64,000 nt of DNA from Vibrio barjaei (lineage in GTDB: Bacteria > Pseudomonadota > Gammaproteobacteria > Enterobacterales > Vibrionaceae), in assembly GCF_001639065.2 (NCBI RefSeq), contig NZ_LQXO02000053.1, positions 310,001 to 374,000 of the forward strand, written 5' to 3'. The notes below the pieces were generated by a model. That model did not search any database, was not told the DNA's origin, and was given only the letters and a program-made list of their open reading frames with translations. Below, piece by piece: positions 50,607-59,972 of this stretch (within the stretch, counting starts at the first letter, position 1; each line of letters begins with the position of its first letter). The position numbers and the translations under genes are program-made.

Positions 50607-51797
50607 GTGCTACTAGTAAGAAATATCATGAGATCTCTGCCATGGAATGCTTGGTTACTTGCCACTGTCCAGCCTTTTGTCCTCTCTGTAGGCGCTTTAA
50701 ATGTATTTTTGGGAGGCATTGTCGGTACCAGTCTTCATAGTGACCCAACCCTCGCTACTTTTCCGGTCACTGCTTTGATTTTAGGCGTATCGCTTAATAT
50801 CTTTCCCGCAGCTCGTATCCAAAGAAAAATCGGTCGAAAGCGCGCTTTTGTCATCGCTGCGCTAGTAAGCAGCATCGCGGCCTTCTTTGCAGCTTGGAAC
50901 ATCGATAATGGCAGTTTCTGGGGATTCTCACTGAGCACTTTTATTCTTGGTACTCAGTTAGCTTACGTCGGTCAATATCGATTCGCAGCAATAGAGAGTT
51001 GTGCAAACCCCTCTCAACACGCCAGTGTGATCAGTTTGGTTTTAGTAGGTGGCATTGCAGCAGCATGGGTTGGTCCTGAACTGCTCAATTTAGGCCAGTT
51101 TATCCCAATGTTTGAGTCTGATTACGCTCGGGCGTATGCGGCACTAGGGACTTTAGAGATCGTTGGTGCCCTTATTCTAGCTATCGCAATGAAACCCCTA
51201 GAGATACACGATAACAGTAACGAGGCAGGTGAAGCGCGCACCCTTTCACTTCTATTTAAACAGCCTCTACTTTGGCTCGCTATCGGTTCTGGACTTACCG
51301 CTTATGCGGTTATGGCTTTCTTAATGACCGCGACACCGCTTGCGATGTCAGGTCATGGACATGATATCCAAAGCGCAAAATGGGTCATTCAGAGTCATGT
51401 CATGGCAATGTACTTACCATCATTAATCACTCCGCTGATCATTAAACGCATCGGTCTCTACAAGTTGATATCCTTAGGTTGCATTATATTCCTTACTTGT
51501 ATTGCCATCGCTCTACTAGGGCATTCCGTACACCATTACTGGTGGGCGTTAGTAGCGCTTGGTGTGGGTTGGAACTTCTTATTTATCGGAGGGACAACAT
51601 TATTACCTCAAACATACACGCCTAGTGAGCGATTCAAAGTGCAAGCCGTAAACGATTTCTCTATTACTGGATTTCAAGCGGCAGGTTCTTTAGGAGCGGG
51701 ATTCGTTCTCTATACCCAAGGCTGGGCATGGATGTTAATTGCCTCACTGTTTCCTATCGCGCTGTTGCTCGTCCTTAATCTAGTAGTTAAGAAATAA
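50607..51797 (+). CDS. Major facilitator superfamily transporter
   Basis: Inner-membrane transporter of 396 residues with about 12 helices. The MFS loop 2-3 motif is seen as RIQRKIGRKRAF. The substrate is not clear; the organisation resembles YbjJ/YcaD-like exporters. The start is uncertain: GTG at 50607 has GAGG 10 bases upstream, and an in-frame ATG at 50628 is also possible. It is a single gene ending at a bidirectional terminator. Confidence 0.8.
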   Translation: MLLVRNIMRSLPWNAWLLATVQPFVLSVGALNVFLGGIVGTSLHSDPTLATFPVTALILGVSLNIFPAARIQRKIGRKRAFVIAALVSSIAAFFAAWNIDNGSFWGFSLSTFILGTQLAYVGQYRFAAIESCANPSQHASVISLVLVGGIAAAWVGPELLNLGQFIPMFESDYARAYAALGTLEIVGALILAIAMKPLEIHDNSNEAGEARTLSLLFKQPLLWLAIGSGLTAYAVMAFLMTATPLAMSGHGHDIQSAKWVIQSHVMAMYLPSLITPLIIKRIGLYKLISLGCIIFLTCIAIALLGHSVHHYWWALVALGVGWNFLFIGGTTLLPQTYTPSERFKVQAVNDFSITGFQAAGSLGAGFVLYTQGWAWMLIASLFPIALLLVLNLVVKK

Positions 51798-51832
51798 CTC
51801 AGGTAAGCCACGTTTTAACACACATAACTATA

Positions 51833-51855
51833 TAAGGCCGTCGATGACGGCCTTA
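51833..51855. terminator. Bidirectional terminator between convergent genes
   Basis: Perfect 10-bp stem TAAGGCCGTC (51833-51842) / GACGGCCTTA (51846-51855) with a tight GAT loop, 36 bp after the MFS stop and 8 bp before the stop of the opposite gene. Confidence 0.8.
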
Positions 51856-51862
51856 TTCGTGC

Positions 51863-52360
51863 TTAACAATAGGTACCAAGTTGGCAATGAGAGTAGCTGG
51901 CGTGCATGTCATTGACTTTAACAAGACGTTGATTTACGTCGCCCTGCCCCGCCAATTGAATCTGGTACCAACGGTTGTATCGCTTTTCGTCGGAAGTAAT
52001 ACTATCGGCAACGTACTTAAGAACCTGATCATACGTAGCAACATTTTTTTCTGAAAACCGATAACTATCAATAACGTCCTGCCGCTTTTCACCCAGCTGT
52101 TTAGCTAACGCAACACGGTCTTTTTTCATCTCAGTATCTTTTTCAGTCACTAAAATGGCTAGATAGTAGTAGGTTAATGCCGCATCTAACTGGCTTTTGT
52201 TAGCCGTTAAAGTATCCAAATGATATTTCACGTCATTTTCATCGGGGGATTGCTTATCAAAGGAGGCGACAAAGTCTTCGCTGTCCAACGCATCCCTTGA
52301 AAAAGACCAATCGTAAGCCACCAGCAACCCCAAAATCACAGGTAGTATCCACTTTTTCAT
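51863..52360 (-). CDS. Uncharacterised secreted or membrane-anchored protein
   Basis: A 165-residue protein with an uncleaved-looking N-terminal hydrophobic segment (residues 4-17) and then a helical, charged remainder with several Lys/Glu-rich repeats. Two Cys lie near the C-terminus (HCQLGTYC) and could form a disulfide in the periplasm. I do not recognise a family. It begins directly after the stop codon of a 49-codon gene on the same strand. Confidence 0.65.
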   Translation of the reverse strand: MKKWILPVILGLLVAYDWSFSRDALDSEDFVASFDKQSPDENDVKYHLDTLTANKSQLDAALTYYYLAILVTEKDTEMKKDRVALAKQLGEKRQDVIDSYRFSEKNVATYDQVLKYVADSITSDEKRYNRWYQIQLAGQGDVNQRLVKVNDMHASYSHCQLGTYC

Positions 52361-52510
52361 CTAGAGCACTCTTTCTACTTGTCCAGAACGATACTCGAAG
52401 CTCTCCTCAGCCTCGACCCAACACTCCACCATCTCACCTTCTAACTCAAGGCTTTCGCAGTCCTCTAACACGCCAAACTGACCACTGGTAAGCATCACGA
52501 CAATATCCAT
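52361..52510 (-). CDS. Small acidic protein, 49 residues
   Basis: An ORF of 49 codons read from ATG at 52510 to TAG at 52361. It has a good ribosome binding site (AAGGAA, 6 bases before the ATG) and abuts the start of the downstream gene without a gap, which suggests a two-gene transcript. The predicted product is acidic (many Glu), contains two Cys and no membrane segment. No family is recognised. Its real expression is unproven. Confidence 0.55.
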   Translation of the reverse strand: MDIVVMLTSGQFGVLEDCESLELEGEMVECWVEAEESFEYRSGQVERVL

Positions 52511-52718
52511 ATGCATTTCCTTATGCAGTATCTAGATATGATCAAAATTAGTCGCTATACCCCAACTCTTCAAGGGAACGAGACTAAAGTCTTATCGACT
52601 AACGGACTCAAATCAATCACACATCCCCAGAAAATCCATTACTTAAACTAATCCACAAAAATTATTAAAATGTATTTACTAATTGAAAGCAGAGTAATTA
52701 TTTAAAGCTAAATTGTAT

Positions 52719-52760
52719 TTGAGATCTCAATCACGGATATACTTTGAATTCAAATATAAT
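52719..52760 (+). promoter_or_regulatory. Palindromic operators and -10 box upstream of the PTS operon
   Basis: Two perfect 12-bp palindromes stand 12 bp apart: TTGAGATCTCAA (52719-52730) and TTTGAATTCAAA (52743-52754). A perfect -10 hexamer TATAAT follows at 52755-52760, and the -35 region is poor. This looks like a regulated sigma-70 promoter with operators, for the ORF at 52792 and the PTS genes behind it. The regulator gene is not in the window. Confidence 0.55.
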
Positions 52761-52791
52761 ATAACCATCAATATGGAACTGGATAGATAAA

Positions 52792-53220
52792 ATGAAACCA
52801 ACAATGAAATTTAAACTAAAAGTTACGGAGTGCATCAAGCTGGTATTGCTTGCACTTCGTTCTTTTTGTTTGTTTTTCATACCACAATCTATTGATTCCG
52901 TAGATAAACTGACAAACGCATCTCAATCAGAACTCGCAACAGACGAGCTCAATCTTGCAGAGCAATACTCTAACTTATGGACTAAGAGCGCCGAACTCAT
53001 CCCTCCATTTAGAGCAATTTCTCTTCCAATGGCAACAACTCGATTCAACCATGAATACATGTACGCTGTGCAACACGCTCGTCTACTACGTCTTGTATTG
53101 AGCTTTATTGCCATTGTAGGATTTACAGAGATTTTAAAAGCATGTCAGTACTCTGTACTTGAGAAAGCCTACGCTTTTCTTACATTAGTTGATAGAAACA
53201 TCAAAAAAACACACAACTAG
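52792..53220 (+). CDS. Unknown small protein in front of the PTS operon
   Basis: A 142-codon ORF with an N-terminal hydrophobic segment (about 15-35), a polar middle and a second hydrophobic stretch near residues 98-112. I recognise no family. The ribosome binding site (GGATAG) is weak. A very strong terminator overlaps its last codons, so the PTS genes downstream need read-through or another promoter. It may be a short membrane protein, or the region may act mainly as an RNA leader. Confidence 0.45.
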   Translation: MKPTMKFKLKVTECIKLVLLALRSFCLFFIPQSIDSVDKLTNASQSELATDELNLAEQYSNLWTKSAELIPPFRAISLPMATTRFNHEYMYAVQHARLLRLVLSFIAIVGFTEILKACQYSVLEKAYAFLTLVDRNIKKTHN

Positions 53221-53248
53221 CGTTATCGCAGTTGTGTGTTTTTTTTTT
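53211..53248 (+). terminator. Strong rho-independent terminator before the PTS genes
   Basis: Perfect 8-bp stem ACACAACT (53211-53218) / AGTTGTGT (53230-53237), followed by a run of T from 53239 to 53248. It lies 22 bp before the IIB start and overlaps the end of the small ORF, so it could act as an attenuator of the PTS genes. Confidence 0.88.
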
Positions 53249-53270
53249 ACAATAAAAAGAGGATTACATT

Positions 53271-53576
53271 ATGTTCATCGTGTGCGTTGCCGCTTGCCCT
53301 ACTGGCGTAGCTCATACCTATATGGCCGCTGAAGCGCTTGAAGTTAAAGCCAAGGAATTGGGACTTGAAATTAAAGTCGAGACTCAAGGTAGTATGGGAG
53401 CTGAAAACGAAATTACACCTGAAGATATTGCGCGAGCTGACGCTGCTATTATCGCAGCTGATGTGGCAATAAATGGTGTAGAGCGTTTCGCTTCACTTCC
53501 TAAAATTGAATGCAAAGTAGCAGATCCGATTAAGCACGGCTCTGCTTTGTTTGAGGCGCTAACAGCGGAGGTGTAA
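53271..53576 (+). CDS. PTS fructose-family IIB component
   Basis: A free-standing IIB domain of 101 residues. The phosphorylated Cys9 is in CVAACPTGVAHTYMA, the signature of fructose/mannitol-type IIB proteins. It takes phosphate from the EIIA of the fusion protein encoded downstream and passes it to the sugar in the IIC channel. GAGG precedes the ATG, and the IIC gene starts 2 bp after its stop. Separate small IIB and IIC proteins, as here, are found in the Fry/Frv-type systems. Confidence 0.92.
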   Translation: MFIVCVAACPTGVAHTYMAAEALEVKAKELGLEIKVETQGSMGAENEITPEDIARADAAIIAADVAINGVERFASLPKIECKVADPIKHGSALFEALTAEV

Positions 53577-53578
53577 TT

Positions 53579-54691
53579 ATGAGCCAGTTCAATGCAGGAC
53601 AAAAATCAGTAGGTACTGAAATTAAGAATGCCATCATGACCGGTGTGTCATATATGCTCCCTTTCATCATTGCCGGCGCGGTACTGATGGGAGTTGCTCG
53701 TATCGGTGCCTCGTTTTATGGTGTTGATAACATTTGGGATGGCAGTCATTCTGAATCGGTACATCAACTAGTCAGACTGTTTCACGACTTTGACGGCTTC
53801 GGTGGTATGGCATTATCGCTAATGTTACCTGTTGTTGCAGGATACATCGCGTTTGCTATCGCTAATAAGCCAGCGATAGCACCAGGCATGATTGGTGGTT
53901 TGCTTGCCGGTAAAATCGGTACTGGTTTCCTAGGGGCGCTTGCCGCGGGCCTTCTCGCTGGTTACATCGTAAAATATCTAGCTACCAAAATTAAGCTACC
54001 AAAGTCACTAGCTTCTGCCGGACCAATTTTTATTATTCCTGTTGGCGGTACTCTGCTCGTTTGCGCACTAATGTCTTACGTAATCGGCGACCCAATGGCG
54101 GCATTGAATAGAGGTCTAGAAACATGGCTACTCTCGATGTCTGACGGAAACAAAATCGTTCTTGCAGCGGTAGTCGGTGGCATGGTCGGCTTTGACCTTG
54201 GAGGTCCAATCAATAAAGCGGCAGTCACTACGGCTATGGCTCTATTGGCTTCTGGCATTTATGACCCAAATACAGCAGCCCAAGTCGCTATTATTATTCC
54301 GCCTATTGGTATTGGTGTTGCGACGTTAATCTGGAAATCTCGCTTTCCTGCATCACTTCAAGAAGCAGGGAAAGCATCAACACTGATGGGGCTAATCGGT
54401 GTGTCAGAGGGCGCTATTCCCTTTGCACTGGCTAATCCAAAGATCATTGCAGTAAACGTTTTGGGCTCTGCCGTTGGTGCCGCTATGGCAGTAGGCTTAG
54501 GAGCTGTAAACAAAGCGCCAATCTCAGGTTTCTACGGCTGGCTTGCTGTTGAAAGCTGGTTTGTTTACGTCTTAGCAATAGCAACGGGCTCGGCCATCAT
54601 TGCTGTAGGTTCCCTGTTGGTTTTCAATGGAGAACAAACTACAAAGCAAGACAAAACGGAAAACGCACCCAAATTTACCGTTTCCCGTTAA
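53579..54691 (+). CDS. PTS fructose-family IIC permease
   Basis: Membrane channel of a PTS, 370 residues with about nine helices. The fructose-family motifs DLGGPINKAAVTT and GVSEGAIPFALANP are clear. It would bring in and phosphorylate a sugar, here probably a mannoside because an alpha-mannosidase gene follows. The gene follows IIB after 2 bp and is separated from the mannosidase by a 96-bp gap with a hairpin. Confidence 0.92.
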   Translation: MSQFNAGQKSVGTEIKNAIMTGVSYMLPFIIAGAVLMGVARIGASFYGVDNIWDGSHSESVHQLVRLFHDFDGFGGMALSLMLPVVAGYIAFAIANKPAIAPGMIGGLLAGKIGTGFLGALAAGLLAGYIVKYLATKIKLPKSLASAGPIFIIPVGGTLLVCALMSYVIGDPMAALNRGLETWLLSMSDGNKIVLAAVVGGMVGFDLGGPINKAAVTTAMALLASGIYDPNTAAQVAIIIPPIGIGVATLIWKSRFPASLQEAGKASTLMGLIGVSEGAIPFALANPKIIAVNVLGSAVGAAMAVGLGAVNKAPISGFYGWLAVESWFVYVLAIATGSAIIAVGSLLVFNGEQTTKQDKTENAPKFTVSR

Positions 54692-54707
54692 ACAAATACT
54701 TCTTAGT

Positions 54708-54731
54708 TCAGGGCTAGTCACCTAGCCCTGA
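54708..54731 (+). other. Intercistronic hairpin between IIC and mannosidase
   Basis: Perfect 10-bp stem TCAGGGCTAG (54708-54717) / CTAGCCCTGA (54722-54731), 4-nt loop, no T tract. It may alter the ratio of transporter to enzyme. Confidence 0.65.
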
Positions 54732-54787
54732 GATATACCTTCATTATAAAACTATTAGAGCCCATGCTCTGGGGTTAATCACGCCTT

Positions 54788-57391
54788 ATGAAAACTATTC
54801 ACTTAATTCAGCATACCCATTGGGATCGCGAATGGTATTTTACTGAGAACGATTCAAAAGCACTACTTTATTATTTTATGGACGATTTAATGTCTAATTT
54901 GGAACAAGATAATAATATCGGACCTTTTGTATTAGATGCTCAAACCGTTGTATTAGACGACTATTTTCAAGTTGCACCAGGACATAAAGAAAGATTAGAA
55001 AAACTTATCAAAAACCAAAGAATATTGATTGGCCCTTGGTATACTCAAACGGACTTTCTCACCGTCAGTGCTGAGTCAATCACTCGTAACCTACTGCTTG
55101 GGATGAGCGACTGTGAGAAATATGGACAAGCGATGAAAATCGGCTATGTTCCTGATTCCTTTGGGCAAACAGAACAACTACCAATGCTATTAAATCAATT
55201 CAATATTGATCGAGCAGTTCTATGGCGTGGTTGGTCTGAACGACTCGTCGCCAATACAGAATTTCAGTGGCAGAGCCAAGATGGGAGTGAGATAACAACA
55301 GCAGTCTTTCCATGGGGTTATGGGTGTTCAAAATGGTTACCTACTGACCCTATGAGTTTTACCGAAGCTATTACTTCCAATGCACGAAAGCAATGCCAGT
55401 TCGCAGCGAGTGAGCACGTCATGCTTCCGAATGGCAATGACCAATCACCTTTTGAGTTTCAGGTAGTTAACCTTCTTGATCATGCCAACCAAACTCAAGA
55501 TGAATTTCACTTTGTGAACAGTTCTTTCGATGACTATTTCGATGCACTTGCTACATCGGCGCCCACTCTAAATTGCTTCAAAGGTGAAATGCTCGATCCT
55601 AAGTATATGAGAATTCATCGTGGCATTTTCTCGACACGAATGGATATTAAGCTCGCGAACGAAAAGTTAGAAACCCTAGTCAGTCGTTATTTGGAGCCTT
55701 TGCTGGCATTAAACTACACCAATGGACTGCCTTACCCACAAAATGCCGTTAATCAGATCTGGCGTGAAGCCATGAAAAGTCATGCACACGATAGTATCGG
55801 TGGTTGCAACTCAGACCGTGTAAATGCAATGGTTCTTAATCGTCTTTTGTCAGGCATCGAAACCGCTGAGCAATTGTTAGAACTCAACTTCAGAAAGTTA
55901 ACGCAAGGTATTCAAGCCTCTGTCGATGGCACAAAAATCGTAGTCTTCAATAGTGTTCCGAAGAAACGTGACAGTTTGGTTGAAGTTACCATCTACACCC
56001 CATCTGACCAATTTAAAATCGTCGATAGGCAAGGTAACGAACTGCAATATCAAATCATTGACGAATCTCAACAAGATATGTCGACGATCATTCAGGAACT
56101 GTCGAATAACACAACAACAACTTGGTATAGAAAAATCTCCATGATGGTGAGTGTTAAGGATATCCCTGCATGTGGTTATACAACGATTTACCTTCAAGAA
56201 GATAAGCTAAGTGCAACTAACTCTGACACAATCCGCCGCCAAGAATCAGTAATCAGTAACCAATGGTTCACGCTTGAATACCAAACTAACGGTACACTGC
56301 ATCTTGTCGACCATAGGAATGGTGCTCAATACCCGAACCTGTTCGAAATCTGTGATGGTTCTGACGAAGGTGACAACTACAATTTTTCTCCACTCCTCAA
56401 TGATTGGGTAATTAGCAGTAAGAGCGCCGAACACACCGTGTCTGTAGAAACAGGCGTATTAACGTCAACCATGACATTAAATTTCTCCATGGTGCTTCCT
56501 AAAAACCTTGATGAGAGAAAGCAACACGTCGCTTCAACTCGACTTCCTATTTCTCTCAAAATCACTCTACGTAATGATCGTCCTGCCATTGATGTAGACG
56601 TTGATTTAGATAACTGCGTTTTGGACCACCGTTTACAAATCAACTTCCCTACTGGCATTGAGTGCTCACAACACATGGCAGACCAACCATTTGGCTTGGT
56701 CACTCGAGAGAACGTACCGAGTGAGCTTGATATCTGGCAACAAGAATCGTGGACTGAAGCGCCCGTTGCTAACTATCCGATGCAATCAATGGTGCTACAT
56801 CGTAATGCGTTGCGAGGGTTAGGTGTTGTCACAAAAGGATTACGCGAATACGAGTTTCATCAAGACACACCTAACTCTATTGCTATTACCCTACTACGCA
56901 GCGTTGGCTGGCTTGGACAAGCAAATCTCACTTATCGACCAGGTCGTGCCTCTGGTATGGTCCTTCCTGCTCCTGACTCTCAAATTCAAGGCCGTCATCA
57001 GTTCTCTCTTTCTCTGGTTCCTTTCTGTAGTGAAGAGGAAGCTGACTACTGGCAAACCGTTGAGTGTATCAATACACCCGTCATCAGCCATGTCGGCACT
57101 GACTGGGCAAGGTTCAGACTCAACCCTACAACGCTTGTCGTCCCAGAATCACAAAGCCTGGTCGAATGGAACAATTCTCTGCACTTCAGTACATTAAAGA
57201 AATCTGAGCACTCAGAACAAATTATTTTACGTGCTTTCAACCCTACTTTATCTTCGTGCGAATTTGGCGATATTCAAACTCCTTACTCATACCAAAATGT
57301 TCAACTAGACGAACGTAGCCCAGTAGAAAAAACGGCAGACATACCACCATGCCGACCAGTAACAATAAGCCTTGCAACCAAAGCACTATGA
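54788..57391 (+). CDS. Glycoside hydrolase family 38 alpha-mannosidase, MngB-like
   Basis: Cytoplasmic alpha-mannosidase of 867 residues, close in length to E. coli MngB (877). The zinc-binding start of GH38 is present (IQHTHWDREWYF), the catalytic Asp is in VLDAQTVVLDDYF or VPDSFGQ-type segments, and the second His cluster is in KSHAHDSIGGCNSD. No signal peptide. In E. coli, MngA (a PTS) imports 2-O-mannosyl-glycerate and MngB hydrolyses the phosphorylated product; this operon has the same logic with a different PTS architecture. The substrate is unproven. Confidence 0.9.
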   Translation: MKTIHLIQHTHWDREWYFTENDSKALLYYFMDDLMSNLEQDNNIGPFVLDAQTVVLDDYFQVAPGHKERLEKLIKNQRILIGPWYTQTDFLTVSAESITRNLLLGMSDCEKYGQAMKIGYVPDSFGQTEQLPMLLNQFNIDRAVLWRGWSERLVANTEFQWQSQDGSEITTAVFPWGYGCSKWLPTDPMSFTEAITSNARKQCQFAASEHVMLPNGNDQSPFEFQVVNLLDHANQTQDEFHFVNSSFDDYFDALATSAPTLNCFKGEMLDPKYMRIHRGIFSTRMDIKLANEKLETLVSRYLEPLLALNYTNGLPYPQNAVNQIWREAMKSHAHDSIGGCNSDRVNAMVLNRLLSGIETAEQLLELNFRKLTQGIQASVDGTKIVVFNSVPKKRDSLVEVTIYTPSDQFKIVDRQGNELQYQIIDESQQDMSTIIQELSNNTTTTWYRKISMMVSVKDIPACGYTTIYLQEDKLSATNSDTIRRQESVISNQWFTLEYQTNGTLHLVDHRNGAQYPNLFEICDGSDEGDNYNFSPLLNDWVISSKSAEHTVSVETGVLTSTMTLNFSMVLPKNLDERKQHVASTRLPISLKITLRNDRPAIDVDVDLDNCVLDHRLQINFPTGIECSQHMADQPFGLVTRENVPSELDIWQQESWTEAPVANYPMQSMVLHRNALRGLGVVTKGLREYEFHQDTPNSIAITLLRSVGWLGQANLTYRPGRASGMVLPAPDSQIQGRHQFSLSLVPFCSEEEADYWQTVECINTPVISHVGTDWARFRLNPTTLVVPESQSLVEWNNSLHFSTLKKSEHSEQIILRAFNPTLSSCEFGDIQTPYSYQNVQLDERSPVEKTADIPPCRPVTISLATKAL

Positions 57392-57400
57392 GAAACGACA

Positions 57401-59896
57401 ATGACTAATCTTAATTTTATCTGCCCACTACCAAATGGTTTACATGCGCGACCTGCCAAAGAAATTGAGCTACGAGCAAATCGATTCAACTGCGACATTC
57501 TCTTAGTCAACAGCTCAAAAGATAAAACTGCTAATGCGAAAAGTGTCTTGTCTATGATTAGTGCCGATATCTTGGAAGGCGATCATTGCCAGTTTATTTT
57601 CACTGGCTCAGACGCCAACGAGGCACTTCTCTTTTTTCAAGCATTTGTTGATACTGAACTCAGCCATATCGACAATGCGATAGACACACAGAGTGTCCAA
57701 TTAAGCGAACAACCTCTTCCCGTTGGTTTAATGCGTGCAGCACCTCGTTATGTACGAGGTACCGTTGCTTCAGTCGGTTTGGGTGAGGCTAGTGCTACTC
57801 TCTGGCAACAAACTGACCTCAGAAAAATGGCCGCTTCATTACCGAGCCAGACGTCATCTTGTATCGAGAGTGAATTACAGAGTGCTTTGAAAGCGTTACA
57901 ATTAAACCTTTTGAAGAAGCAAGCTGGCTCTGAAGGCGATTGTAAAGAGATACTCGAAGCACACTTGAAGATTGCCCAAGATGAAGAGCTAAGTCGTGCT
58001 CTAATGATGCAAAATAAAGCGTTAAACGCTCTTGATGCGATCGCAAACGCATGTGACAAATTATGTGCGCCACTCGAAAACAGCGCTAGTGACTATTTGA
58101 AAGAACGAGCGCTCGATATCAAAGATATCGCGCTTCAACTTGCTAGCATTGTGCGCGATGAAGACCTGAGTCAAATGCCGACGATCACAGCACCAACTAT
58201 CTTGGTCTCGGACACGCTACTCACCCCGAGCCAGCTTCTTGCTCTTCCGAAGGCTCTAATTCAAGGTATTGTGATGGGTGAAGGTGGCAGCACTTCTCAC
58301 ACCATCATCTTGGCTCGCTCTTTTAATATTCCTGTTTTAGTCGGAATAGAAAACCTTACTAAACAGATTATCGAAGGCCAACGGCTCGTTGTTGATGCCA
58401 TTAGTGGCGCATTGATTTTAGAGAGTAACGAAGCTTGTGATGCGTTCTATCAACTAGAGAGCAAAAAACTCCACACACTTTCGGCTCAAACCGAGGAGTT
58501 TAAGGATCTTAAAGTAACGACACTCGATAAAGAAAAGGTTAACGTTCTCGCCAATATAGTCTCAAGCGAAGAAGCTCAAGGTATCTATTCGTCTGGAGCA
58601 GATGGCATAGGGCTATATCGAACTGAAATGCTGTTCTGCGAGCGCACTACTCCACCATCTGAGGAAGAGCAATTCCAACATTATTCAGATGTTGTGAAAC
58701 ATAGCCAAGGAAACAAGGTGGTGATTCGAACCCTCGATATAGGCGGTGACAAACCTTGTGCTTATATGGGTTTTCCAGCAGAAGACAACCCTTTCTTAGG
58801 TTATCGTGCTGTCAGAATGTACCCTCAATATGACGCCATTATACGTTCTCAGCTTCGCGCATTACTTAGAGCCAGTTGTTTTGGTGAAGTGTCTATCATG
58901 GTACCTATGATTTCTAACCTTAATGAAATCATCTGGTGCAGAGAGCTCATTGACGAACTGACTATCGAACTTGCCAATGAAGGGCATCAGTTAGGCGATA
59001 TCCGTCTTGGTGCAATGGCAGAGGTTCCTTCCATTGCTTACATCTTCGAACAGGCATCTGAGTTCATCGATTTCATTTCTATTGGTAGTAACGACCTAGC
59101 GCAATACTTCTTTGCATGTGACCGAGGAAATAAAACCATCGCAGGCCTTTACGACCACTTCAACCCTGCCTTTATCGCATTTCTAAAGCAGTTGATTGGT
59201 TCGGCAAAAGCGGCCAAGTTAGAGGTTAGTCTGTGTGGCGAGTTCGCTGCTGACCCTATCGCGCAGCCCTTATTACTGGGTTGTGGACTCACACAGTTTT
59301 CTATGGCAGCCTCGAAAATAGCCGCAAGTAAACGTGCCTTAACTCGACTTACCGTAAACGAGTGTGAAACTTTAGTTAATGAAGTACTTACCTTAACTAA
59401 TAGCGAGCAAGTGAAAGCGCGTGTCGCAGCGTTTTACAACAGCAGTGACAGCAAAGAAACACTCGATGAAGCGCTCGTATTTACTCAACAATCTATTACA
59501 TCGAAAGAAGAAGCCATAAAGCTACTCTGCGATAACTTAGAGATTAACGAGCGCACAGGTTGTGCAAATGAGGTTGAACGAGCGATTTGGGACAGAGAAG
59601 CCGTGTTTTCAACCGCACTGGGGTTTTCAGTAGCGATTCCTCACTGTAAATCTTCCAGTGTCTCGCATAATAGTGTCTCAGTTCTCACCTTAGACACCCC
59701 TATCTCTTGGGGTGAGGATGTCGATGTAGATATTATTATCATGCTTACTGTCACTGAAGAGGGTAAGGATTCACATATGAAGATTTTCTCGAAAATAGCA
59801 CGCAAACTCATGCATGAAGATTTCCGTCTCTCTTTGCAGCAAGCTCATGAACGGAAGCAAGTCATCGACATTTTGAATAACGCAATCAACGCCTAA
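57401..59896 (+). CDS. Multiphosphoryl transfer protein: HPr-EI-EIIA fusion (FryA/FruB type)
   Basis: An 831-residue protein that carries three PTS modules. HPr occupies about 1-90 (His15 in GLHARPA). Enzyme I occupies about 113-675, with the active His300 in GGSTSHTIILAR, GADGIGLYRTEML, RTLDIGGDKP and the PEP site SIGSNDLAQYFFACDR. An EIIA of the fructose type occupies about 690-831 (His748 in VAIPHCK). E. coli FryA is also 831 residues. It would let this operon run from PEP to sugar without the general EI and HPr. Only 9 bp separate it from the mannosidase. Confidence 0.94.
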   Translation: MTNLNFICPLPNGLHARPAKEIELRANRFNCDILLVNSSKDKTANAKSVLSMISADILEGDHCQFIFTGSDANEALLFFQAFVDTELSHIDNAIDTQSVQLSEQPLPVGLMRAAPRYVRGTVASVGLGEASATLWQQTDLRKMAASLPSQTSSCIESELQSALKALQLNLLKKQAGSEGDCKEILEAHLKIAQDEELSRALMMQNKALNALDAIANACDKLCAPLENSASDYLKERALDIKDIALQLASIVRDEDLSQMPTITAPTILVSDTLLTPSQLLALPKALIQGIVMGEGGSTSHTIILARSFNIPVLVGIENLTKQIIEGQRLVVDAISGALILESNEACDAFYQLESKKLHTLSAQTEEFKDLKVTTLDKEKVNVLANIVSSEEAQGIYSSGADGIGLYRTEMLFCERTTPPSEEEQFQHYSDVVKHSQGNKVVIRTLDIGGDKPCAYMGFPAEDNPFLGYRAVRMYPQYDAIIRSQLRALLRASCFGEVSIMVPMISNLNEIIWCRELIDELTIELANEGHQLGDIRLGAMAEVPSIAYIFEQASEFIDFISIGSNDLAQYFFACDRGNKTIAGLYDHFNPAFIAFLKQLIGSAKAAKLEVSLCGEFAADPIAQPLLLGCGLTQFSMAASKIAASKRALTRLTVNECETLVNEVLTLTNSEQVKARVAAFYNSSDSKETLDEALVFTQQSITSKEEAIKLLCDNLEINERTGCANEVERAIWDREAVFSTALGFSVAIPHCKSSSVSHNSVSVLTLDTPISWGEDVDVDIIIMLTVTEEGKDSHMKIFSKIARKLMHEDFRLSLQQAHERKQVIDILNNAINA

Positions 59897-59952
59897 AGCT
59901 TGTTCTTACCTGATTGCTGATAAGCAATTAACCATCAGTATTCGTCGGAGGA

Positions 59953-59972
59953 GGTCCACAGAAGTGTGGACC
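59953..59972 (+). promoter_or_regulatory. Hairpin covering the ribosome binding site and GTG start of the MFS gene
   Basis: Perfect 8-bp stem GGTCCACA (59953-59960) / TGTGGACC (59965-59972) with the 4-nt loop GAAG. The GGAGGAGG Shine-Dalgarno (59947-59954) overlaps the left arm and the start codon GTG (59964-59966) lies in the loop and right arm. If folded it would block translation of the transporter, so it may be a translational switch. Confidence 0.6.
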
